From NCBI GenBank assembly GCA_035378985.1, contig DAOSUR010000001.1, forward strand, positions 310,001-374,000: a DNA stretch of 64,000 nt, given 5' to 3'. Source of the DNA: Anaerohalosphaeraceae bacterium. GTDB lineage: Bacteria; Planctomycetota; Phycisphaerae; Sedimentisphaerales; Anaerohalosphaeraceae. The notes under the pieces are model-generated. The model saw only the letters and a list, made by a program, of their open reading frames with translations, was not told where the DNA came from and searched no databases. Both the position numbers and the translations under genes were made by a program. Shown here piece after piece: positions 42,831-51,510 of this stretch (within the stretch, counting starts at the first letter, position 1; every line of letters starts with the position of its first letter).

Positions 42831-44162
42831 ATGGCAGGACACAGTAAAAGTCAATTGCAGGATGTAGAGCGGCCGAACCTCTACCGGGAATTCTTCCCTT
42901 ATACGGAGTTTCCGAAGCTGGAATTCGAAGAAGCCACTGTCCCGATGGAGATTCCGGAAGATTTCTGGATTACAGACACAACCTTCCGGGACGGCCAGCA
43001 GGCCCGTGCTCCCTATTCAGCAGAGCAAGTGGCCCGGATCTATGAATATTTTCACCAAATCAACGGGGAGACAGGACTGATTCGACAGTGTGAGTTTTTC
43101 CTGTACTCAGACCGGGACCGCAAGGCGGTGCAGCTCTGTCAGGAAAAGGGGTATCGGTATCCGGAGGTGACCGGCTGGATTCGGGCTACGGCGGCGGACT
43201 TTAAGTACGTCACGCAGCTGGGGCTCAAAGAAACGGGAATCTTAACCAGCGCCAGCGATTATCACATCTTTCTGAAGCTGAAGATGACGCGTTCCCAGGC
43301 GATGCAGGCGTATCTGGATATTGTGAAAGCGGCACTGGACAACGGGATTCTGCCGCGGTGCCATTTCGAGGACATTACCCGCGCAGATTATGACGGGTTT
43401 GTCCTGCCGTTTGCGGCCGAACTGCTGAAACTTTCGCAGCAGTACAACTGCCCGGTGAAGATGCGTCTGTGTGATACGCTGGGGTTTGCAGTGCCTTATC
43501 CGAATGCGAAACTGCCGCGTTCGCTGCCGAAACTGGTGGCGGGGCTGCGCCGGCTGGGGGTGCCGTCGGCCTGGCTCGAATGGCACGGGCACAACGATTT
43601 TCACAAAGTGGAGGTGAATGCGGCGACGGCCTGGCTGTACGGGTGCAGTGCCGCCAACTGTGCCATTTTCGGCGTGGGCGAACGGACCGGCAATCCGCCG
43701 CTGGAGGCGCTGGTGATTGAGCATGCGCAGCTGGCGGGCACAAATCCAAAAATCAACTATGCCGCCATTACCGAACTGGCTCAGTATGCCCAAAAAGAGC
43801 TCGGATTCCATCTGCCGGCCAATTACCCGCTGGTGGGACGCGATTTTAACATGACGCGGGCGGGCATCCATGCGGACGGCCTTTTGAAGAATGAGGAAAT
43901 CTACAACTGCTTTGATACGCTCAAGCTCCTCAAGCGTCCGGTGGGCGTGGCAATTACGGACAAATCGGGTGCGGCAGGCATCAAGCACTGGATTGAGTCG
44001 CGCTATCAGATTGACATCCCCAAGCATGACCCGCGCGTGACGGCAATTAAGAACAAGATCGACGAAGAATACAGTGCAGACCGGATGTCTGCGATTTCAG
44101 ATGAAGAGATGGAGGCGTGGGTTCGTCAGGTGTTCGGCAATCAGCTGCCGCCGGAGAGGTGA
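42831..44162 (+). CDS. Re-citrate synthase / homocitrate synthase-like enzyme
   Basis: A 443-residue member of the isopropylmalate/homocitrate synthase (DRE-TIM) superfamily. The DTTFRDGQQARAPYS motif near residue 45 is the type I recall in clostridial and delta-proteobacterial Re-citrate synthases. The metal-binding WHGHNDFH lies near residue 250 and GERTGNPPLEALV near 285. No leucine-regulatory domain follows. Re-citrate synthase makes citrate from oxaloacetate and acetyl-CoA in anaerobes; homocitrate synthase is the alternative. The ATG at 42831 has GGGAG 8 bp upstream; one at 42825 is too close. The gene begins an operon with HAD and thrC. Confidence 0.82.
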   Translation: MAGHSKSQLQDVERPNLYREFFPYTEFPKLEFEEATVPMEIPEDFWITDTTFRDGQQARAPYSAEQVARIYEYFHQINGETGLIRQCEFFLYSDRDRKAVQLCQEKGYRYPEVTGWIRATAADFKYVTQLGLKETGILTSASDYHIFLKLKMTRSQAMQAYLDIVKAALDNGILPRCHFEDITRADYDGFVLPFAAELLKLSQQYNCPVKMRLCDTLGFAVPYPNAKLPRSLPKLVAGLRRLGVPSAWLEWHGHNDFHKVEVNAATAWLYGCSAANCAIFGVGERTGNPPLEALVIEHAQLAGTNPKINYAAITELAQYAQKELGFHLPANYPLVGRDFNMTRAGIHADGLLKNEEIYNCFDTLKLLKRPVGVAITDKSGAAGIKHWIESRYQIDIPKHDPRVTAIKNKIDEEYSADRMSAISDEEMEAWVRQVFGNQLPPER

Positions 44163-44167
44163 GGGGT

Positions 44168-44920
44168 TTGGCGGGTCGAGCAGTTCAGGCGGTTTTGTTT
44201 GATTTGGGCGAGACGCTGCTGCTGTTCGGGCGTCTGGAGACCGGCAGACTTTTTGAGCAGGCGGCCCGCTTTTCGTATGACTACCTCAAACAGCGGAGCC
44301 AGCGGGTCGGGAGTTTCGGCCTTTACCGGCTCTGGAACCTTTTGGGCATCCGGCTGCATCTGCTGTTTTCCTTTCTGACCGGAAACGATTTTGATTCCCT
44401 GTCTCTCCTGAAAGAGTATGGGCGGAAAAAGGGCTTTACGCTTTCCGAGAAGGAGTGGGAGGAGCTGAACTGGCAGTGGTATCGCCCGCTGGCCGAAAAA
44501 GGACGCATTGAGCCCCAGACGCACTCGACCCTTCAGAAACTGCGGGACATGGGGCTTCGGCTGGGGATTTTGTCCAATACGTTCGTGCACGGCAGCACAC
44601 TGGACCGCCACTTGCAGCAGGTTGGGCTGCTGGAGTTTTTCGACCTGCGTCTGTATTCCTACCAGTTTTCCTTCCGCAAACCCGACCCGCGGATTTTCCT
44701 GGAAGCCGCCCGCCGCCTGCAGACGGAACCGCACCGAACCATGTTTGTCGGTGACCGGATGGACAAGGATGTGCGCGGGGCCCTGCGGGCGGGAATGATT
44801 CCCGTCCTCAAAGAAGCTTACACAAACCAAAAAAAAAGAGTGCCGGAAGGCGTTTTTCGGATACAATATCTGTCGGAACTGCCGGAGTTAATCAAACAAC
44901 TGAACGAGGATGAGCTGTGA
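44168..44920 (+). CDS. HAD-family phosphatase
   Basis: A 250-residue HAD hydrolase. Motif I is VLFDLGETLL (second Asp replaced by Gly, as in some HAD subfamilies), motif II ILSNTF, motif III KPDPRIF, motif IV VGDRMDKDVRGA. A helical cap lies between residues 20 and 110. The start is TTG at 44168 with GGAGAGGTGAGGGG upstream. It overlaps thrC by 4 bases. A phosphoester substrate in amino acid metabolism is plausible from context, not shown. Confidence 0.8.
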   Translation: MAGRAVQAVLFDLGETLLLFGRLETGRLFEQAARFSYDYLKQRSQRVGSFGLYRLWNLLGIRLHLLFSFLTGNDFDSLSLLKEYGRKKGFTLSEKEWEELNWQWYRPLAEKGRIEPQTHSTLQKLRDMGLRLGILSNTFVHGSTLDRHLQQVGLLEFFDLRLYSYQFSFRKPDPRIFLEAARRLQTEPHRTMFVGDRMDKDVRGALRAGMIPVLKEAYTNQKKRVPEGVFRIQYLSELPELIKQLNEDEL

Positions 44921-46263
44921 GGCAAGCCCAGGCGTATCAAAAATGCATCAACCCCCGCTGCGGGGCGGAATTTGACCGGATGGAGATCTTGTTTGAATGT
45001 CCCCAGTGCGGCGACCTGCTGGATGTCTGTTATCAGTGGGACAAGCTGCCGGTGCCGAAAAAACTGAGTGATTTTTCCAAAAAATGGACCGACCGGCAGA
45101 ATCCGCTGCACTTCTCGGGGGTGTGGCGGTTTGGGGAGCTGCTGCCGTTTTGCGAGGAAAAATATCGGGTAACAATCGGCGAGGGCCAGACGGTACTTCA
45201 GCCGTGCTGCGGTCTGGCGGCGGAGCTGGGAATGCGTCCGGATGTTCTGTATCTGCAATACGAAGGGCTCAACCCGTCCGGCTCGTTTAAGGACAACGGA
45301 ATGGCGGCGGCCTACAGCCACGCCCGAATGGTCGGGGCGACAGCCAGTGCTTGTGCCTCTACAGGCAATACTTCGGCCTCGATGGCCCTGTATTCCCACA
45401 GCTGCGGGCTGAAGGCAACGGTGTTTATCGGCGAAGGAAAGATTGCGTTCGGCAAACTCAGCCAGGCGATGGATTACGGGGCTTATACGCTCCAGATTGC
45501 CGGAGATTTTGACGACTGTATGCGGCAGGTTCAGGAGGTCTGCCGTCAGCTGAAGATTTATCTGGTCAATTCGCTCAATCCCTTCCGACTGGAGGGCCAG
45601 AAGACCATTATGTACCGGATTCTGGAGCAGATGGGCTGGGAGGTGCCTGACTGGATTGTGGTGCCCGGGGGCAATCTGGGCAACTCGAGCTCCTTCGGAA
45701 AGGCGTTTGCCGAGCTGAAGGAACTGGGGCTGATTGAGCGGGTTCCGCGGCTGGCGGTGATCAATGCATCCGGAGCGGATACGCTGAGCGAGCTGTACAA
45801 TGAGCGAGGACTTCGCTGGAACGGCGGCTACGTGGACCAGGATTTGATTGCGGATTATTATTCGGAACTGGATGCCAAACATTACCGGCCCAACACGATT
45901 GCTTCAGCCATTGAAATTTCTCGTCCGGTGAATCTGAAAAAGTGCATTCGGGCCCTGGATGTCTGCAATGGGGTCGTGCGGACGGTCTCGGACGAGGAAA
46001 TCCTGGATGCCAAGGCCCAAATCGGCAAATACGGGCTGGGATGCGAGCCGGCATCCGCGGCGACAGTGGCGGGCCTGAAGCATCTTTTGGCCGACGGCAC
46101 CATCGGACGAGATGAACGAGTGGTTTGCGTGCTGACGGGGCATCTGCTCAAGGACCCAAATGCGACGGTGAACTATCACAGCCAGATGAAACGGCCGTTC
46201 AGCAATCCGCCGGTCCAGGTGCCAAACGATTTGGAAAAGATTATCGCGCTGATGAAGGCGTAG
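44917..46263 (+). CDS. thrC: Threonine synthase
   Basis: A 448-residue PLP enzyme. The N-terminal zinc-ribbon-like CINPRCGAEF...CPQCGDLLDVCY precedes the fold. NPSGSFKDNGMAAAYSHA holds the PLP Lys; ACASTGNTSASMALYS and VPGGNLGNSSSFGKAFAELK follow. It converts O-phosphohomoserine to threonine. The start is GTG at 44917, overlapping the HAD stop (GTGA). Confidence 0.92.
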   Translation: MRQAQAYQKCINPRCGAEFDRMEILFECPQCGDLLDVCYQWDKLPVPKKLSDFSKKWTDRQNPLHFSGVWRFGELLPFCEEKYRVTIGEGQTVLQPCCGLAAELGMRPDVLYLQYEGLNPSGSFKDNGMAAAYSHARMVGATASACASTGNTSASMALYSHSCGLKATVFIGEGKIAFGKLSQAMDYGAYTLQIAGDFDDCMRQVQEVCRQLKIYLVNSLNPFRLEGQKTIMYRILEQMGWEVPDWIVVPGGNLGNSSSFGKAFAELKELGLIERVPRLAVINASGADTLSELYNERGLRWNGGYVDQDLIADYYSELDAKHYRPNTIASAIEISRPVNLKKCIRALDVCNGVVRTVSDEEILDAKAQIGKYGLGCEPASAATVAGLKHLLADGTIGRDERVVCVLTGHLLKDPNATVNYHSQMKRPFSNPPVQVPNDLEKIIALMKA

Positions 46264-46416
46264 CGGTCTTTATTTGTCCGGGCGGCGGAACAAAAAAAGG
46301 AGAAAAAGTGAAAAAAGATGCACAGAAGCATTCTGTGTTAAGATGTATTAGAGAAAGCAGTTAGATTAAGCAGCGGTGTATTTGAGAAACTATTTTTCGT
46401 TTTTTTCATTATTTCT

Positions 46417-46566
46417 TTGGTCCGATGGGCCGATATTTCGTATAATGTGGTAATGAAAGTAGAATGTAAAGGGCAGTATTCTTAACCATCTCTCTGGAAT
46501 ATTTCCCCTCCAATTCAATGTTAGAGAGATATTGCAGGGTTTCGTTGCAAACCCGGGAGTAAAAAA
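46417..46566 (+). promoter_or_regulatory. Cold-shock gene promoter and foldable 5' leader
   Basis: TTGGTC (46417-46422) and TATAAT (46441-46446, 18-bp spacer) predict a start near 46453 and a leader of about 115 nt. ATCTCTCT (46488-46495) pairs perfectly with AGAGAGAT (46523-46530), and GGGTTT (46537-46542) with AAACCC (46549-46554), just before the GGGAG ribosome site (46555-46559). Upstream, 46264-46416 holds no gene that I can see. Confidence 0.65.
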
Positions 46567-46770
46567 ATGAGTACAGGTACAGTGAAATGGTTCAATGACA
46601 GCAAGGGTTACGGTTTCATCACCCCCTCGGACGGCGGCAAGGATTTGTTCGTCCATCATTCCGAGGTCAAAACCGGCGGCTACGCCTCTCTGCATGAGGG
46701 CCAGTCGGTGCAGTTTGAAGTCGGCCAGGGCAAGAAAGGCCCCTGTGCGATGAACGTAAAACCTTGTTAG
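46567..46770 (+). CDS. CspA-family cold-shock protein
   Basis: A 67-residue OB-fold protein: GTVKWFNDSKGYGFITP (RNP1) then DLFVHHSEVKTGG (RNP2). It binds single-stranded nucleic acid as an RNA chaperone. The long structured leader suggests temperature-dependent translation as in E. coli cspA. A strong terminator follows. Confidence 0.95.
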   Translation: MSTGTVKWFNDSKGYGFITPSDGGKDLFVHHSEVKTGGYASLHEGQSVQFEVGQGKKGPCAMNVKPC

Positions 46771-46791
46771 TTTGCGTTTTCGACGACCGGC

Positions 46792-46820
46792 AAAAGCCCC
46801 GCGACCTGCGGGGCTTTTTT
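46792..46820 (+). terminator. Intrinsic terminator after the cold-shock gene
   Basis: AAAAGCCCCGC (46792-46802) pairs with GCGGGGCTTTT (46808-46818) around GACCT, followed by further Ts. Confidence 0.92.
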
Positions 46821-46966
46821 TATGCGCTCCCTCCATAAGACCTCTTTGCCGCCTGACTTTCATCTGCCGAGTTTTTTATCCTCCATTCAAATTCTTTAGA
46901 CTAAAATAGACTTCTGATTCGTCGTATTTCCGGAAGCGGTTCCTTTGGAGCGAAGAGGGAATCACG

Positions 46967-47527
46967 ATGCTGGACGAAAAAATACTGGTTTGGCAATTCA
47001 ATCGAGGCAGCACCAATGCTCTTTGCAAAATTTATCAACGGTACAAAAACGAACTTTTCGGGCTGGCCTTGTCGCTGCTGCATGATCAATCTTCGGCTGA
47101 GGATGCGGTTCATGATGTGTTTGTCCGCTTTGCCCAAACGGCCGGCCGCTTTCGGCTTCGTCGCTCCTTGAAGGGGTACCTGTGCGTTTGTACGGCCAAC
47201 CGGGCCCGTGATATACTCCGCAGCAAAGCACGGTCGGAGGTATCCCTTGACGAACAGGCCGCCGGTCCGGATGAAACCGTTCATCCGGAAAAACGTCTGA
47301 TCCAAACCGAAGAGTCCAGACGGCTGCAGGAAGCCCTTGAGAAACTCCCCTATGAGCAGCGGGAGGTGATTCTTTTCCATCTCCATCAGGAACTGAGTTT
47401 TCGCGAAATCGCATCCGTGAAGAATGTGTCCGTAAACACCATTCAAAGCCGCTACCGGTACGGAATTGAAAAGATGAGAACGTTTCTGACGGAAGGCATT
47501 GACCATGAACTCAGCAGAAAATATTGA
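46967..47527 (+). CDS. ECF-type RNA polymerase sigma factor
   Basis: A 186-residue sigma70-family ECF factor. Region 2 shows LSLLHDQSSAEDAVHDVFVR FAQ near residue 35; region 4 is LPYEQREVILFHLHQELSFR followed by EIASVKNVSVNTIQSRYRYG. GAAGAGGGAATCACG precedes the ATG. It overlaps the next gene by 23 bases, a membrane protein that is likely its anti-sigma partner. Confidence 0.9.
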   Translation: MLDEKILVWQFNRGSTNALCKIYQRYKNELFGLALSLLHDQSSAEDAVHDVFVRFAQTAGRFRLRRSLKGYLCVCTANRARDILRSKARSEVSLDEQAAGPDETVHPEKRLIQTEESRRLQEALEKLPYEQREVILFHLHQELSFREIASVKNVSVNTIQSRYRYGIEKMRTFLTEGIDHELSRKY

Positions 47528-48368
47528 ACAGCAAATCAAAAAGCATAAGCCGAATGCGGAGCTGAGCCCGACGATGGACCGTCGAATCCTGACGGATTCC
47601 ATCGCGGCCATGCAGTCCGCCCGGCCAACCAATGACCAAGTGCATCCTCATCCAATAAGGAGAACAATCATGAACAGCAAAATAGCTCATTTCGCCGCCG
47701 CAGCCGTCTTGACGGCTGCGATCGGGCTTTTTGGGGTCTTTTTGAATCAAACCATTTCCACGGCATATGCCCTTGAACAAACTATCAGGGCCTGCCATTC
47801 CGTTCGCTTCATCCATTTCCGTGAATATCATCCGGGACATCCGGAACCGATCAAGGCATGGGTGGAATTCAGGGAAGACGGACGCCCCCACCGCTTTCGT
47901 CTTTCTGTTCCTGAATGGGACAGCCCCGAGACCGGACCCAAAGAATGCATCTGGCAGGACGGAAAGGGGGTTGTTTATCTGAAGAATGTCAACCAGTATC
48001 TCCCTGTCGAAGAAACGGACACAGCCGATAAAATGTATGCCGGCATCACACAGGCGGATCCGAAATACTTTGTGCTGCAAATGGAAGAACTACAGCGTCG
48101 CGGCCAAGCAGAAATTCAAATCGACCGACCGTCGGATTCCTCCGAGCCGATTCGAATCACGGCAACCTTTCATCCGACACATCCGGTGCTTCAGGACCGG
48201 ATAATCGCCTCCATTGATCAGAAAACAAAACTGGTTTCTTCTCTGGAGTTCTACACACAGCAAAACGACGGCTGCGCACTTCTGGCCCGCATCGAATTTG
48301 ACAATTATAATAAACCGCTGGAGCCGGCTTTGTTTACTTTTGAGAATGGACCGGCCAACCAGCCTTAA
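47505..48368 (+). CDS. Anti-sigma-like membrane protein with LolA-like periplasmic domain
   Basis: A 287-residue protein. Residues 1-53 are cytoplasmic and charged (NIEQQIKKHKPNAELSPTMD). A membrane helix (AHFAAAAVLTAAIGLFGVFL) lies near residues 58-80, and the remaining ~200 residues are a beta-rich LolA-like domain (VEFREDGRPHRFRL, ECIWQDGKGVVYLKN). It overlaps the ECF sigma gene by 23 bp (GGAAGG is the ribosome site), so I infer the N-terminus holds the sigma factor and the outer domain senses an envelope signal. No zinc-binding HxxxCxxC motif is seen. Confidence 0.78.
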   Translation: MNSAENIEQQIKKHKPNAELSPTMDRRILTDSIAAMQSARPTNDQVHPHPIRRTIMNSKIAHFAAAAVLTAAIGLFGVFLNQTISTAYALEQTIRACHSVRFIHFREYHPGHPEPIKAWVEFREDGRPHRFRLSVPEWDSPETGPKECIWQDGKGVVYLKNVNQYLPVEETDTADKMYAGITQADPKYFVLQMEELQRRGQAEIQIDRPSDSSEPIRITATFHPTHPVLQDRIIASIDQKTKLVSSLEFYTQQNDGCALLARIEFDNYNKPLEPALFTFENGPANQP

Positions 48369-48406
48369 ACAGGCAGAAGGTTGTGAGCCATACGTTGCGA
48401 ATTAAG

Positions 48407-48439
48407 AAAAGACCGCGGAGCATTTTAGCGGTCTTTTTT
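48407..48439 (+). terminator. Intrinsic terminator of the ECF sigma operon
   Basis: AAGACCGC (48409-48416) pairs with GCGGTCTT (48428-48435) around an 11-base loop, then a T-run. Confidence 0.88.
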
Positions 48440-48517
48440 CATCGGTCGCAGCCACGGCAGACCCAAGCTGAACAAAAAGAATGTACCCGGCAGGGGAACA
48501 AGGTGACATCCCAGGGA
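48425..48517 (-). pseudogene. Remnant of a PEP-CTERM-type C-terminus
   Basis: On the minus strand a 31-codon open stretch ends LVPLPGTFFLFSLGLPWLRP plus MKKDR and a stop. This is the VPLP-variant layout of PEP-CTERM sorting tails: Pro-rich motif, hydrophobic helix, basic end. Directly upstream in frame are two TGA codons (48520-48518 and 48529-48527), while a different frame stays open for 60 codons. It therefore looks like a decayed gene end rather than a live gene. It overlaps the terminator of the opposite strand. Confidence 0.4.
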
Positions 48518-48621
48518 TCAAACCAGTCACGGATGGGAATGGGCTGCTGCGGATCCCCAGATTTCCGTAGTCCCAACGAGATGTCGAACCCCTGCCTCGT
48601 CCGGTTTTTTTCCGCTCTCAA

Positions 48622-49242
48622 CTAAAAAGAAAAATCTCCGCCAGCTTTTGTAGGAATCGGAACGATCCCCCACTGCTTCAAAAGGGATTGAACTCGCTCC
48701 ATCGGCAGGCCGACGACGTTGGTGAAGGAGCCGTCGATGCGTTCGACGAAGGCGTCGTTGATTTCCTGGATGCCGTAGGCGCCGGCCTTGCCCTGCCAGT
48801 CGCCGGAGGCCAGATAGGCCGCCAACTGCTCCTCCGTGATTTTTTTCGGATACACCCAGGTAATGCAGGACTCGCATATCTCCAAATTTCGGGACTTCCA
48901 AACCAGAGCGATTCCGGTGATGACTCGGTGCGGCTTGCGGAAGAGCCGACGGAGAATCGCTTCGGCCTCGGCGGCGTCGGCGGGTTTGCCGATCAGCACA
49001 CCGTCGGAATCAACCACCGTGTCGGCGGCCAGTACGAGACAATCAGGATACGAGGCGGCCACATCCTGCGCCTTGGCCAGAGCCAGACGAGCGGCCGCCT
49101 GCTCATACGTCAGGCCGGAGATGTCGACGTTGGACTCATCCACCTGCGAGGGAACAACCTCAAAGCGGTATCCGGCCTGCTCGAGAAGAAGTTTCCGCCG
49201 CGGAGAGGCAGAGGCAAGAATGAAGGTGCCGTCCGGTTTCAT
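48622..49242 (-). CDS. maf: Maf-family nucleotide pyrophosphatase
   Basis: A 206-residue Maf/YhdE protein. LASASPRRKLLLEQAGYRFE opens it, VLAADTVVDSDGVLIGKP is the central motif, and AGAYGIQEINDAFVERIDGS the C-terminal signature. Maf proteins hydrolyse dTTP/UTP or modified nucleotides and affect septation. It overlaps the metallopeptidase-like gene upstream by 4 bases. Confidence 0.93.
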   Translation of the reverse strand: MKPDGTFILASASPRRKLLLEQAGYRFEVVPSQVDESNVDISGLTYEQAAARLALAKAQDVAASYPDCLVLAADTVVDSDGVLIGKPADAAEAEAILRRLFRKPHRVITGIALVWKSRNLEICESCITWVYPKKITEEQLAAYLASGDWQGKAGAYGIQEINDAFVERIDGSFTNVVGLPMERVQSLLKQWGIVPIPTKAGGDFSF

Positions 49243-50306
49243 TGGGAATACTGGAGTCGAATCGGATAAGTAATTTTTTCACAAAAGGCCCGATATTCTT
49301 TTTCGATTTTCTTCAGATCTGAATCGATATACAAGGTAAACAGACGCGGGGAGACCTGCTGATTCCAGGCAACGGTCAGCGGCAGATTGCGGTCAGAGGC
49401 GATGCGGGCCTCCAGCTCGTCGAGCGGCCAGTTTCCGCGAAGGCCGGCGGCCATCAGAGTATGATATTTGCGAAGGTAATAGCCGTAAAACTCCTCCCGC
49501 AGAAACCGCACGAGAGCATACGTCTGGGCATAAAAGGCCGTGACCCGCTCATCGGGCCCGCCGTTGTCGCCGAGAACCTGACCGGGATTGAGAACCAGCA
49601 GCTCCTCGAGCGGAATCATCCGCCCGGCCAGCAGCGTTTCCTTGAGAGCTCCGAGACGGTAAAGGTTCCGCTGGGGCTCAAAAACAAATCGGCCCTGACG
49701 GTACTGACAGGTTTCAAAGAGCGTCGCCACCCCTTCGTCGAGCCAGCTGGGCAGCCGGTACGCAAAAAAGCGGCTGTTGAACTGATGCCAGCCCTCATGG
49801 CCGATGACAGAAAACGTCTGGGAGCGCCCGATGTGATAGGCCGCGCAGACATCGTTGACGGCATAGGCCCCCTTCCGAATGCGCAGATAGACATCCGCAT
49901 TCGGGCCGGTGAAGTCCCGGGTAAACTGCTCCCACTGGGAACGCTGGGCGAATAAATAAATGACAAACCGGCGGTCGGTGCTGACAGGGTCCGGCAGCTG
50001 GGCCTGATATTCCGCATAAACACTTTCAACAAAGGACGGAACCTGTCGAAGCATCAGAGGGTCATCGAGTGTGGTATAGATTTCGTAATGACGCGTCAGG
50101 ATTTGAAGGCCCGGGCCGTAAGGATTCTCCCAGATTTGCACCTGCTGAACGGCCGGCAAATCCCGGAGGTATTCCATGAGCCCTTCGGAAGAAGATAAAG
50201 AATTCTGCACGGCCGGCGCAGCGGATGAGGACGACGAACTGCAGCCGGCGCAGAGCTAGATGCCCGAGGTCAGCAGAAAGAAAAGAATCCATCCACGGCA
50301 GGTCAT
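49239..50306 (-). pseudogene. HExxH metallopeptidase-like lipoprotein, interrupted by an in-frame TAG in the signal peptide
   Basis: The expected ATG at 50306 is 5 bp after the AMMECR1 stop, with GAGG upstream. It encodes MTCRGWILFFLLTSGI, then TAG (50258-50256), then LCAGCSSSSSS, which is a perfect lipobox. The frame then stays open for over 320 codons. The downstream domain has GHEGWHQFNSRFF (HExxH with a following Glu at LDEGVATLFET), as in DUF1570-like zinc peptidases. One base change (for example TGG to TAG) broke the signal peptide, or it is a sequence error. A start at the inner ATG (GLMEYL) would give a non-exported product. Maf follows with a 4-bp overlap, so the operon is otherwise intact. 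Confidence 0.8.
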
Positions 50307-50311
50307 CCGAC

Positions 50312-50884
50312 TCAATCCTCAATCTGGGTCCAATCGGCCCCGAAAACCTCGGCGGTAAAGAGATACACGCGAATGGAAGGGTCTTTCTGCCAGGCCCGTG
50401 GAGGAAGGCCCGCTTTGTGTGTGCAGCAGTAATCCAGAAACTCCTCTTTGGACCAACCGGTCTCCGTCGCCACCTGCGGCAGGAAGCAGCCGGACCGAAA
50501 ACCATCGGTGATATAAATGCCGTGAACGCCCAGTTCAAGCTTCAGGGGGTCATCAGTCGGAACCATCGGCGACAGGACGGAAATCTCGATGTGCAGCTGC
50601 GGCAGTTCGGCGGAAGTAATCCGATCGCCTGCAAAACGAGGGTCGTGCCTGGCGGAGGAAACAGCCATCCGACTGACCATCTCGATGAGGGGACGGTCGG
50701 CTTCGAATTGTCCGATGCAGCCGCGGAGGTCTTCGCCGTTTTTGAGGGTCACGAAACAGCCGCGCGGCTCCATCAATTCAGGGTCATCCACTTTCGGCAG
50801 CGGCGGTTTGGGCAGACCTTTCACAGCCGCCCGCACGGCATCCTTGGCCACTTTCAGCAGCAGATTGCGCTGGGTTTGGTTCAT
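50312..50884 (-). CDS. AmmeMemoRadiSam system protein A (AMMECR1)
   Basis: A 190-residue AMMECR1-domain protein: PRGCFVTLKNGEDLRGCIGQ is the family signature, followed by AVSSARHDPRFAGDRI and the C-terminal SGCFLPQVATETGWSKEEFL. Function unknown; it is genetically linked to MEMO1 and radical SAM proteins in prokaryotes. The MEMO1 partner lies 38 kb away in this window, at 11.2 kb. It is the first gene of the AMMECR1-metallopeptidase-maf run. Confidence 0.92.
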   Translation of the reverse strand: MNQTQRNLLLKVAKDAVRAAVKGLPKPPLPKVDDPELMEPRGCFVTLKNGEDLRGCIGQFEADRPLIEMVSRMAVSSARHDPRFAGDRITSAELPQLHIEISVLSPMVPTDDPLKLELGVHGIYITDGFRSGCFLPQVATETGWSKEEFLDYCCTHKAGLPPRAWQKDPSIRVYLFTAEVFGADWTQIED

Positions 50885-50955
50885 AGCTCCCCATCCTACC
50901 GCATCCGGACGATTTCAGCAAGCTTCCGTCCGGACAAAACCGTCCGCTGCAGGGC

Positions 50956-51417
50956 TTATTTCATACGGATTTTGACCACAATCTTTTTGACCGGTTCCGG
51001 CTTGTCAGACACCTGACGACCGGGCATGTGGGGTTCCTGCGGGAAAAAGACAGCAAACATCCCGGTTTCCAGAATCAGCCGGCTGACCGGTCTGTTTGAG
51101 CTGTAAAAGGCGATATCTTTGGAGTCCGAATAGGGTTCCAATTCAGCAAGACCTTCGAGGGGAGCGTAACCGATGCATTCGCGTCCGGAAGCAATGAATT
51201 GGATATCCAGGTACTTCTGGTGAATCTCAAGACGCCCCTGTTCGAAGGGCAATGTTGCGTATTCCTGAACAATAAAAAATAAATCATCCCCCTGCACTTC
51301 ATATCGCCCTTCGGCAGCTGTGCGGACGTATTCTTCATTCAGCAAAGCCATTCCCGCGGCAACTCGAGCGTCAATTGTTTCGTACAAAAAGGCATGTTCA
51401 AGCGAATCCGTTATCAT
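50956..51417 (-). CDS. YhcH/YjgK/YiaL-family protein (DUF386)
   Basis: A 153-residue cupin-like protein: the family core LEIHQKYLDIQFIASGRECI and the C-terminal MFAVFFPQEPHMPGRQ are intact, with His and Glu as potential metal ligands. Members act on sialic acid, or on sugars in general, as anomerases. GGGAAGCACGG precedes the ATG at 51417. No sugar operon is directly attached. Confidence 0.88.
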   Translation of the reverse strand: MITDSLEHAFLYETIDARVAAGMALLNEEYVRTAAEGRYEVQGDDLFFIVQEYATLPFEQGRLEIHQKYLDIQFIASGRECIGYAPLEGLAELEPYSDSKDIAFYSSNRPVSRLILETGMFAVFFPQEPHMPGRQVSDKPEPVKKIVVKIRMK

Positions 51418-51510
51418 CCGTGCTTCCCTTTCCTTTTCCGCAGAGGATTTTAAAAACAATATCTTCTAAAAAAAGAGAAAAAGCAAGGGGGTTGGATGAG
51501 AGTCGAACAG

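Noticed and set aside
48439..48621. A 60-codon minus-strand frame before maf
   Set aside because: No ribosome site, no domain, and it overlaps a PEP-CTERM-like tail in another frame; better read as part of a decayed gene.
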